Of a DNA stretch of 37,140 nt, positions 23,614 through 30,915 are shown in pieces. The position numbers and the translations under genes were made by a program. The stretch's first letter is position 1, and each line of letters begins with the position of its first letter. Source of the stretch: Phycisphaerales bacterium (GTDB taxonomy: Bacteria > Planctomycetota > Phycisphaerae > Phycisphaerales > UBA1924); assembly GCA_022843565.1 (NCBI GenBank), contig JALHNK010000010.1, positions 1 to 37,140 of the forward strand, given 5' to 3'. The notes under the pieces are model-generated. The model did no database searches. It was not told the DNA's origin and saw nothing but the letters and a program-made list of their open reading frames with translations.

Positions 23614-26493
23614 TCAGGAGATGGACCTGATGCTGTTCAGTGCGCCGGACTGACCCTGGAGCTTTCCGATGGCGGACTCCATGGCCAGGAACTGACGGTT
23701 AAGGATGTCACGACGGCGTTCGATGCTGGCGTCGATCGAGGTGATGCGTGTGTTCTGGAACTTGATCTGGTCGTCGAGGGTCTTGGTGGAGCGTGTGAGC
23801 ACGCCGTCCACGGCGCGGATGTACCGGTCGGCCAGGGCCGCGACGCGCTCGACGACGCCGAGGGTCGTGAACCGCGAGTTGTTCGTGCTGTTGGACGAGT
23901 TCGTGAACGCGCCGGGGATGGGCTGGCCGTCGGTGCCGAGGATGGGCGTTTGCGTGGGGGTCGTCGTGGCCGCGTCGGCGGTCTTGGCGGCCAGGAGCTG
24001 CTGCACCGCGTTCGCGTCCAGCTGCATGGCCGAGCGAAGTTTCTCGGCGTCGAACGAGAGCTTGCCGGACTTGACGGTGATGCCGACCTGCGAGAGCGTT
24101 GAGAAGCGGCCGCTGACACCCTGTGCGCCGCCAGCGATGGTGGAGAAGAGCTCGGCACGCAGGGACTGCGCCGCGGTATCGCCGAGCAGCACGCCGCGCT
24201 TGTTGGATTCCTGGTCGTAGTTGCTGCGGCTGTCGATGGAGCCGACGAGCGTGTTGAAGGAGTCCACGAAGTCGGTGATGGACTTTTCGAGCGTGGCGTT
24301 GTCACGCGAGATGGTGACGGTGACAGGGTTGGCCGATGCGGCCTTGAGATCGACCGAGACGCGGTTGATCGCGCCGGAAATGGTGTTGGTCGTGCTGCTG
24401 AGCAGGACGCCCCTGGCGGCGTCGTTCGAGCCGTAGAAGACGCGGGCGTTGCGAGCTTCGGCGACGGTCTGGAAGCCCAGGTCGGTGCCGGTGGTATCGA
24501 TGACGAACGCGCCGGCCAGGCCGCTGGAGCGGGCGGTGAGCGAGAGGCGGAAGGGCCGGGCCCCCGAGCCGTCGTTGAGGATGCTGGAGGTGACCAGCAC
24601 GCCGGCGTCGTTGATCTTGGTGTTGATCTGATCGAGCGTGTCGGTGGCGCTGATGGCGATCGAGCGCTCGAAGGAGCCGTTGACGACGTTCTGAGCCCCG
24701 ACGCCCGCTGCGGTGCCGACGAGGTTCAGCGAGCGGGCGACGCCGCCGGACAGATCGCGGATCGAGATCTTCTGGCCGCCAGCGCCCGAGGGCTTGGCGT
24801 TCTCGGTGATGACCAGGCCGTCGCCGTTGTCGTTCACCTTGGCGGTGATGTTCTGTGCCTGGGAGCTGATGCGTTTGGCCAGGTCGCCGACGGTCTGGAC
24901 TGTGGCATCGATGTTGACGCGATAGCGCTCGCCGTAGGAGTTGATGACTTCGAACTGGCCGATGCCGACGCCGGCGCCGCCGTTGAGGGTCTCGAGCCGG
25001 GAGGACTCGCCGACGTAGCGGAGCTGGGAGCGTCCGGACTTGAGGCTTGACGTGGAGAACGCGCCGGTGGTGAAGCCGAGCGTGGTCGCGCCGTCGCCGG
25101 AGATGTTGGCCGAGGTGCCGGTGGTCGTGTCGTTCAGTGTGAAGCCGGTGCCGTTCTGATTGAGCGAGAGCGTGGCCTTGCCGGCCGCGGCGGTGTTGAA
25201 GCCGCTGATGATGTCGGCGACGGACTGCGAGTTGGTGAGCGTGAAGTTGATCGCGGTGCCGTCGGCGACGGTGACCGAGAGGTTGCCGTTCCCGGCGACG
25301 CCCTGGCCGCCGCGGAGATTGCGGGCGAGTGTCGAGTTCAGGCCGGCGACGAGGCGACGGCCCGAGAGCGTGTCGGTGGCGGTGGTGCCGAGGATGCCCA
25401 GATCGGTGGCGGTGGTGCCGCTGTTGAGCTCCGTAACGGTGAGTGAACCGCCGGAGTCCGGCACGGTGTTGTCCACGAGCTTGAGGCTGTTGGTGGCGCT
25501 GTCGATGGAGGCGGTGATGTCGCCGCCCGTCTGCTCGTTGATGCGCTGCACGACCGTGGCCAGGTCGGTCGCGGCGGACTTGACCTTGACCAGCGCGCCG
25601 CCGGTGCCGGAGGTGTACGTGTCGCCGATATCGATGTCGAAGGCGTTGCCGGCGCGCGTGGTGATTCGGAAGTCCGGCGTCGCGGCGAGCGACGCGGCGG
25701 TGTTGATCGAGACGCCCAGACCGCCGTTAAGCGAGCTGAGTGCGGTGAAGCCGCCGACGGTGTTGATGCGCTGGCCCGTGAGCGTGCCAGCGACGCCCGT
25801 GCCGACGATGCCGAGGCTCGCGGCGGTGTTCGACCCAGTCGCGTTGGCGATCGTGAGCGTGCCCAAGCCGCTGGCGCGGTCGCTGATGATCAGGCGATCA
25901 CCCTCGACGCGGGCGCTGACCTTGACGGTCGTGTTGCTGTTGAAGGCTTCGAGCACGTCGTTCACGGTGCCGACGCGAGAGAGATCCAGCGTGGTCTGCG
26001 TGCCGGAGGAGTCGGTGATCTGGATGCGACCGCGCTCGATGCCCGCGCCGCCGTTGAGCTGGCTCAGCGACGTGTCGCGGTCCAGTCGTGCGAGCGTGGA
26101 CTCGACGGTGATGTTCGTGAGGCCGATGCCGTCGGACGTGGAGTTGGTGAAGCCGTTGGAGAGCGATTGCTGGGTGGAGACGAGTCGGTCGACGATGAAC
26201 GAGTACACACCCGGCGCGGCCCCGTTGCTGGCGGTCGCGGTCAGGGCGTCGGCGTTGCTGCTGGTGGCGGTGGCGGCTCGAAAGATGCTGTTGACATTGA
26301 AGGCCTGTGCATTGGTGCGGAGGCCGGCGACTTTCGTATTGATATCGAGGTACGCCGCCTGTAGGCCTTGCAGGGACTTGATGCGGTTCTGTGCGAACGA
26401 CTTGGGGCGCGCGTCGATGGCCAGGAGCTGGCCGATGATCTGGTCGCGATTGACGCCGCTGAAGACGCCGACGCCGGAGGTGATGCCGCTCAT
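23614..26493 (-). CDS. fliD: Flagellar hook-associated protein 2 (filament cap) FliD, large
   Basis: A 959-residue protein, about twice the length of enterobacterial FliD. The start is ATG 26493 with AAGGA upstream. The N-terminal FliD_N domain reads GVFSGVNRDQIIGQLLAIDA and continues as a coiled coil to about residue 70; the C-terminal FliD_C domain ends in a coiled coil (DQIKFQNTRITSIDASIERR) and a short hydrophobic tail. Between them are four to five segments of about 90-120 residues that each begin with a form of LxxLNGGxGV, such as LSQLNGGAGIERGRI, LSSLNGGLGVSI, LARNLRGGQGVAG and LETLNGGAGVGIGQF, matching flagellin hook IN motifs. FliD caps the growing filament and folds flagellin; the repeats enlarge the exposed part. 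Confidence 0.9.
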   Translation of the reverse strand: MSGITSGVGVFSGVNRDQIIGQLLAIDARPKSFAQNRIKSLQGLQAAYLDINTKVAGLRTNAQAFNVNSIFRAATATSSNADALTATASNGAAPGVYSFIVDRLVSTQQSLSNGFTNSTSDGIGLTNITVESTLARLDRDTSLSQLNGGAGIERGRIQITDSSGTQTTLDLSRVGTVNDVLEAFNSNTTVKVSARVEGDRLIISDRASGLGTLTIANATGSNTAASLGIVGTGVAGTLTGQRINTVGGFTALSSLNGGLGVSINTAASLAATPDFRITTRAGNAFDIDIGDTYTSGTGGALVKVKSAATDLATVVQRINEQTGGDITASIDSATNSLKLVDNTVPDSGGSLTVTELNSGTTATDLGILGTTATDTLSGRRLVAGLNSTLARNLRGGQGVAGNGNLSVTVADGTAINFTLTNSQSVADIISGFNTAAAGKATLSLNQNGTGFTLNDTTTGTSANISGDGATTLGFTTGAFSTSSLKSGRSQLRYVGESSRLETLNGGAGVGIGQFEVINSYGERYRVNIDATVQTVGDLAKRISSQAQNITAKVNDNGDGLVITENAKPSGAGGQKISIRDLSGGVARSLNLVGTAAGVGAQNVVNGSFERSIAISATDTLDQINTKINDAGVLVTSSILNDGSGARPFRLSLTARSSGLAGAFVIDTTGTDLGFQTVAEARNARVFYGSNDAARGVLLSSTTNTISGAINRVSVDLKAASANPVTVTISRDNATLEKSITDFVDSFNTLVGSIDSRSNYDQESNKRGVLLGDTAAQSLRAELFSTIAGGAQGVSGRFSTLSQVGITVKSGKLSFDAEKLRSAMQLDANAVQQLLAAKTADAATTTPTQTPILGTDGQPIPGAFTNSSNSTNNSRFTTLGVVERVAALADRYIRAVDGVLTRSTKTLDDQIKFQNTRITSIDASIERRRDILNRQFLAMESAIGKLQGQSGALNSIRSIS

Positions 26494-26879
26494 GGTGAGT
26501 TCCTTGCGGGGACGAGAACGGGGGATCGAGGGATCGAGAGACTTGGGAAGCGGTGAGCGCGGATTTCGGGCGCACCGGTGGCCAAGGGGCCCTTGGAATC
26601 ATCGACTCGCGCCGGACCCGAACTCCAGCCGATTGGCGCGGATCGTCGCGGGTTCTCGGGCCGATGTTGCACCCTGTGAGGCGAACGGCCGATACGGGAG
26701 CCAACAGTTGTCAGCCTTCAGCCGTCAGCTTCGAGCGAAGAGCCACGAACCAAGAGCCAAGAGACGTGGTATTGACGGATGGCGTGTGGGTGCGCTCGGC
26801 GGGGTCGGGTGGGTACTGTTGTGCGCGCGGGCGGCGGGGGGGGCAGGGCATCGGTGTTTGGAAAGCGAGGCTTTGATCG
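26494..26879. other. Divergent gap upstream of fliD and a membrane-protein gene
   Basis: 386 bases without a supported gene. It carries two GGGATCGA units (about 26522-26537), a CCAAGG-GGC-CCTTGG palindrome (about 26581-26595), CAGCCTT/CAGCCGT/CAGCTTC 7-base units (about 26711-26731) and an AGAGCCA-type repeat (about 26739-26765). No flagellar-type promoter for fliD was recognised. Confidence 0.45.
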
Positions 26880-27530
26880 ATGGATATCAGCTCGTTGCGG
26901 TCGTTTCGGCTTTGCATTCTGGTCGTCAGCGCGTGCGTGCTGCTCAGCGCGGTGGGGACCGGCGCGGTCGCGATGCTTCAGGCCAAACCGGCGTGGTTTT
27001 TGCTGTTGTTTGAGATCGTCGTCGCCGCGGCTGGCGTCTTTGGCCTGCTGATTGCGCGAGGGCGGTTTCAGAACGGGCCGGCGATCGCACTGGCTTCGGG
27101 TGCGGTTTGTGTCGGTGCAGCGTCGCTGCTGGGGTTTGTCGGGGCCGGGCAGGCTGCCGGAGGCGTGAGCCTCAAGGGGTGGTTCGTTGCGCGTCTGCTC
27201 GCCGCGACGGTGTTCGCGATGGCGGCCGGTGGGATCTTGATCGCTCGATCGGGCAAGCCGGCACTGCGGTCGCTGGCGGTGGGGATGGTGCTGTCTGCGG
27301 TCTTCGGTGCGCTGCTGGTGGGGGCGATGGCGGTGAGGCTCGAAGATGTGGGTGGGGCTGCCTGGCGCGGGGCGCGTCGCGATTGTGCTTGCGGGCGGGG
27401 CGGTGTTGCTGGGGGTGTTCTCCGCCGCGGTGCATTGGGTGATCCGGGCGTTCTCGCTCGGCGCGCAGCCAGCGGCGGCGCGAGTCGGTTCGTAAACGGG
27501 TCGTGCCGAACGCGATCGCGTCGCGACTGA
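26880..27530 (+). CDS. Hypothetical multi-pass membrane protein, probably frameshifted near its end
   Basis: The frame from ATG 26880 encodes 216 residues. GCGAGG lies nine bases upstream. The first 155 are hydrophobic with about five membrane spans (CILVVSACVLLSAVGTGAVA, FLLLFEIVVAAAGVFGLLIA, ALRSLAVGMVLSAVFGALLV). After MAVRLED the sequence turns Arg/Gly-rich and lacks spans. One frame over (+1), the same DNA reads RVAIVLAGGAVLLGVFSAAV then HWVIRAF and stops at 27493-27495, which looks like the true last span. A one-base change in the G-rich stretch 27345-27356 would explain this, either a real mutation or a sequencing error. No family recognised. Confidence 0.55.
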   Translation: MDISSLRSFRLCILVVSACVLLSAVGTGAVAMLQAKPAWFLLLFEIVVAAAGVFGLLIARGRFQNGPAIALASGAVCVGAASLLGFVGAGQAAGGVSLKGWFVARLLAATVFAMAAGGILIARSGKPALRSLAVGMVLSAVFGALLVGAMAVRLEDVGGAAWRGARRDCACGRGGVAGGVLRRGALGDPGVLARRAASGGASRFVNGSCRTRSRRD

Positions 27531-27553
27531 AAGCTCGCAGGTCTGTGAAATGA

Positions 27554-27582
27554 AAACGGCCCGCCGAGGCGGCGGGCCGTTT
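27554..27582. terminator. Bidirectional intrinsic terminator
   Basis: AAACGGCCCGCC (27554-27565), loop GAGGC, GGCGGGCCGTTT (27571-27582): a perfect 12-bp stem flanked by A on the left and T on the right. It lies between the membrane-protein gene (+) and the exported-protein gene (-), so it can end both transcripts. Confidence 0.85.
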
Positions 27583-27621
27583 GTGATGCGTTGAGTTTTC
27601 GAGGGCCCTCCACGAACAGCT

Positions 27622-29499
27622 TTACTTCGCCGGGCGGAGGTAGCGGAGGCGGACCTTGGGGCCGTTGGCGGTCCAGGTGTACTCCAGCACGCTGTCGCCG
27701 ACGACCTTCAGCACGTCATCGATCGGCGGGAGTTTGGAAACCCACGACGGCTTCTCGGGCTTCTTCATGCCGAGTTCCTCAGGGTTCATGCCCATGTCGC
27801 GCAGCGACTTGGTCTGCTGCTCCCAAAGCACGTCGGGGTTTTGCAGTGACCAGTACATGTACTTCATGGCCTGGGCGGTGTCGGCCCAGGCCAGCGAAGC
27901 AATGGCGGGGTCGAAGGTCGCCGCGGCGGCCTTGAAGCGGGCCTCGTTCGAGAGGCGCGGGCCATCGGCGCGCCCGCCGGAGCGGAGAGCGTTCTCGATG
28001 TCCTTGGTGTTGCCGATGAAGACGTAGCCCAGACCGATGCCGACGCCGATCTGAGTGTCAGCCATTCCCTCGGGCATCTCCCAGATCTGGTGGCCCTCGA
28101 AATCACGGGGCTTCGCACCCGCCTGGCCGCCGAAGGCGGTGAGGGTGTTGACCAGCGGGGTCGGGTCGGCCATCTTGATGGCCCCGATCATGTGGTTGCT
28201 GGTGGCCGAGTAGGGCTGCTCGACCATGGTGATCACGTAGACCTCAGGGCCCATGCCGCCGAGGATCGGCGCGATGAGGCCCTCGGCCTGCGCAAGGCCC
28301 GCTTCGGCGCTCGCACGCGTCTCTGCGGGGAGGTCCTTGACGGTGGCGCGAGCGAGGTCGAGGATCTTGTCAAACCGGACCTGAGCCGCACCGACGCTGG
28401 CAACCTCGGGGCCGACGAACGCGGGCATCGCGGTGCCCTTCAGCGGCTCGATGAGGCTCAGCAGGCCGCCCTTGTCCTTCTGGAGCATGCTGAAGTCGAC
28501 CTGTGCAACAGCGGTGTCGCTGTCCAACGACAGTGATGCGACCAGGGCCTTTGTGCCCTTGACGCCGAAGCCGCTGAGCATGACCGGGGTGGTTTCATCT
28601 TGAAGAGAGCGGACGATGCCCTGGAGCGCCGGCTCGGGCTTCTCCCAGCTCTGCTCCGGGAGCTTGCCGTTGAGGTCTTTGGCGAGCTTGGCGATGGGCT
28701 CGATGAACGCCGCGAGGTGGGCGATGGTGCCGGGCTGGTGCGCGGCGCGAGCGGCGTCGTAGCCGGGGCTCGTGCCAAGGGTCTCGCCCTTGCCCTTGCC
28801 GGCGAGGTTGTCGATCGCGCGCTCGAGCGTGGCGATGTCGGACCCGATGAGGAAGGTGTCGCCGGAGCGAGCGAAGTAGACCTCTTCAAACGGCAGCGCG
28901 TCGGCCTCCGGCTCCTCTTCGCCCATCTCGTTGGGCTTGGCGTCCTTGGGCTTCTCGGGCTTGTTGAGCTTGATCTTCTTGGCGGCGACGCCGGCGATCG
29001 TCTCGTCGGTGATGGTGGCGACCTTCTTCTTCTCGAGGTTCTCGATCACCTTGTCGGTGGCCTCAGCGAACTTCTTGCCGGACTCGGCGTCGTAGACCGC
29101 AACGCTGAGGAAGCCGGTGGTGATCTCGTTCGTCTTGGCGTCGATATTGGGGATGACCGCCAGGCCGGCGGAGCCGGTGGGCAGGGGGAGTTCCTCGATC
29201 TTCACGCCGGCTTCTTCGAGCCACTTGGTGGTGGAGTTGACCTCGGCCTCGCCGCGCTTGGCGGCTTCGTCGCCGATGGCCTTCCAGAGGGCCTTGAACT
29301 GCTCGCCCTCGATGAGCTTGCTGAGGGCCGAGGCGCTCCAGGCGGCGCGCGAGGCGGTGGCGTCATCAATCTGCACGAGCAGGATCGTGTTGGCCGGGAC
29401 CAGATCGGCGACGGTGGTCTTCGGAGCGCCGGCGGCGCCGGCCAGCGCCATGAGGGCGCAGGCGGAGAACGCGGCGACGTGCGTGGAGAGCTTCTTCAT
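27622..29499 (-). CDS. Large exported protein of unknown function (DUF3352-like)
   Basis: A 625-residue product from ATG 29499, with AAGGA six bases upstream; the frame is open to 29637 but without features. Residues 1-24 (KKLSTHVAAFSACALMALAGA) form a signal peptide. The mature start VADLVPANTILLVQIDDA resembles the opening of DUF3352-type proteins, which are common exported proteins in planctomycetes. A charged Lys/Glu/Pro linker (about 190-215) separates two similar alpha/beta parts, each with a phrase of the form FLIGSDIATLERAIDNLAG or YVFIGNTKDIENALRSGG, suggesting an internal duplication. No catalytic motif is seen. It is downstream of the protease gene on the same strand, 210 bases away. 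Confidence 0.65.
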   Translation of the reverse strand: MKKLSTHVAAFSACALMALAGAAGAPKTTVADLVPANTILLVQIDDATASRAAWSASALSKLIEGEQFKALWKAIGDEAAKRGEAEVNSTTKWLEEAGVKIEELPLPTGSAGLAVIPNIDAKTNEITTGFLSVAVYDAESGKKFAEATDKVIENLEKKKVATITDETIAGVAAKKIKLNKPEKPKDAKPNEMGEEEPEADALPFEEVYFARSGDTFLIGSDIATLERAIDNLAGKGKGETLGTSPGYDAARAAHQPGTIAHLAAFIEPIAKLAKDLNGKLPEQSWEKPEPALQGIVRSLQDETTPVMLSGFGVKGTKALVASLSLDSDTAVAQVDFSMLQKDKGGLLSLIEPLKGTAMPAFVGPEVASVGAAQVRFDKILDLARATVKDLPAETRASAEAGLAQAEGLIAPILGGMGPEVYVITMVEQPYSATSNHMIGAIKMADPTPLVNTLTAFGGQAGAKPRDFEGHQIWEMPEGMADTQIGVGIGLGYVFIGNTKDIENALRSGGRADGPRLSNEARFKAAAATFDPAIASLAWADTAQAMKYMYWSLQNPDVLWEQQTKSLRDMGMNPEELGMKKPEKPSWVSKLPPIDDVLKVVGDSVLEYTWTANGPKVRLRYLRPAK

Positions 29500-29709
29500 G
29501 GAGATTCCTTGTGTGTCCTTGTGTGCGTGCTTCGGGTGCGGTGGCCTCTGTGCCGGCGGCGCGGTCCCGGTGTGTGTTCGGCTGCGCCATCCGGCGGATG
29601 CAAAGTGCGGACCGCGTTGCCGATGGCGTGTGGGCAACGTGAGGATGAGACACCGGTGATCGCCCGGCGTGCGATCACGCCGAGGAATGACGGGCGGTGA
29701 TCGGCTCGA

Positions 29710-30807
29710 TCAGTTCTTGGAGTCGTCAAGCTGCGGCGCGACGCCGAAGTTTTGGCGCGAGGGTGGGGCGTTGTAGTTGTGCCCGCTGTTGGGGTTGTTC
29801 TTGTCGTAGGCGAAGGCGTCGCGGTTGCGGATGAAGTCGCGGACATAGCGGGCGGGGATCGCGAAGCCGAGGCCTTCCATGAACATGAGCTTCATGTTGG
29901 TGACGCCGATGACCTCGCCGCGGTTGTTGAAGAGGGGGCCGCCGGAGTTGCCGGGGTTGATCTGGGCGGTGGTCTGGATGAAGGTGAGGCCGTCCATGTT
30001 GCGCTGGGTGGTGGCGATGACGCCGGTGGTGAGCGTGCGCTCGAGGCCGAGCGGAGCGCCGATGGCGAAGGTCTCCTGGCCGGCGGTGAGCTCTTCGACG
30101 CCCTGGACGTAGACGGTGGGCAGCGGCTTGCCGTCGGGGCTCTTGAGCTTGATGAGCGCGAGGTCCAGGTGGTTGTTCACCGCGACGATCTCGACATCCT
30201 CGATCTCGTACCGGCGCAGGCTCTGCGCGTCGCTGGAGGTGTCGTTGCGGAAGAGGGTGACGCGGAGCTTGGTCTCGCCCTGGATGACGTGGGCGTTGGT
30301 GATCGCGTAGCCCTCGGGGTTGATGATGAAGCCCGAGCCCAGGCCGCCGGGGGTTGACACCATGATCACGGCCTCGCCGAACTGCTGGGCGAGCTCCTTG
30401 GGAGCGCGCTCGGGCAGAGCGCCGGGGGTGGCGGCGGAGCGGAAGAGCGAATCGGTCGAAACCGCCTCGCCGGCGGCGGACGTATCGGCGGCGCGGCGCG
30501 TGATTTCCTTGATGCGGCTGCGCGGGATGGTGACGACGTTGCCGGCCAGATCGACCGAGACGCTCTCGCTGTTCTCGCGGATGATCGGGGCGACCATCGA
30601 CGTGCCGTCGTTCATGGTGAGGGTGTCACCGGTGACGGGCTTGGTGTCTTCGGATTTCTTGGCGGCGGGGGCGGTGCTCGGCGCTGCGGCGGGGGCCGCG
30701 GCCTTGGGGGCGGGTGCCGGGCTGGATGCCGCGGGTGTTGATGGCGCGGGCTGTTGCATTGCGAGCAGCGCGGCCACAGAGGAGAGAATCGTCGCGGCTG
30801 GTGTCAT
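29710..30807 (-). CDS. Exported HtrA-like trypsin-type serine protease without PDZ domain
   Basis: A 365-residue protein from ATG 30807, with GGAGG five bases upstream. It starts with an export signal (ATILSSVAALLAMQ), then an Ala/Pro-rich linker (20-50), then a small beta-rich segment (61-103: DTLTMNDGTSMVAPI, VVTIPRSRIKEI). The protease domain has ITNAHVI with H173, NNHLDLALIKL with D215, and QINPGNSGGPLFN with S288, the complete catalytic triad of S1C/DegP proteases. The C-terminal end is short, with no PDZ domain, so regulation by peptide binding as in DegP/DegS is unlikely. It probably cleaves misfolded or surface proteins in the periplasm. It is divergent from the FG-GAP gene across 108 bases. 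Confidence 0.87.
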   Translation of the reverse strand: MTPAATILSSVAALLAMQQPAPSTPAASSPAPAPKAAAPAAAPSTAPAAKKSEDTKPVTGDTLTMNDGTSMVAPIIRENSESVSVDLAGNVVTIPRSRIKEITRRAADTSAAGEAVSTDSLFRSAATPGALPERAPKELAQQFGEAVIMVSTPGGLGSGFIINPEGYAITNAHVIQGETKLRVTLFRNDTSSDAQSLRRYEIEDVEIVAVNNHLDLALIKLKSPDGKPLPTVYVQGVEELTAGQETFAIGAPLGLERTLTTGVIATTQRNMDGLTFIQTTAQINPGNSGGPLFNNRGEVIGVTNMKLMFMEGLGFAIPARYVRDFIRNRDAFAYDKNNPNSGHNYNAPPSRQNFGVAPQLDDSKN

Positions 30808-30838
30808 CGTGCCTCCAATAGAAAACTGATGTGGACGA

Positions 30839-30896
30839 GCAACGCTCGCCCGGTCGCGCAAGTATACTGGCATCAAGCGCCCACGTTGCGGGCGCT
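30839..30896. promoter_or_regulatory. Symmetric divergent promoter region between protease and FG-GAP genes
   Basis: AGTATACT (30861-30868) is its own reverse complement, so it offers a TATACT -10 box on both strands. GCAACG lies 18 bases upstream on the + strand (30839-30844), and the same hexamer lies 17 bases upstream on the - strand (CGTTGC at 30884-30889). AGCGCCC-N7-GGGCGCT (about 30876-30896) forms a hairpin in the FG-GAP leader. Confidence 0.45.
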
Positions 30897-30915
30897 CCAC
30901 ACCCAGGGGTTTTTC

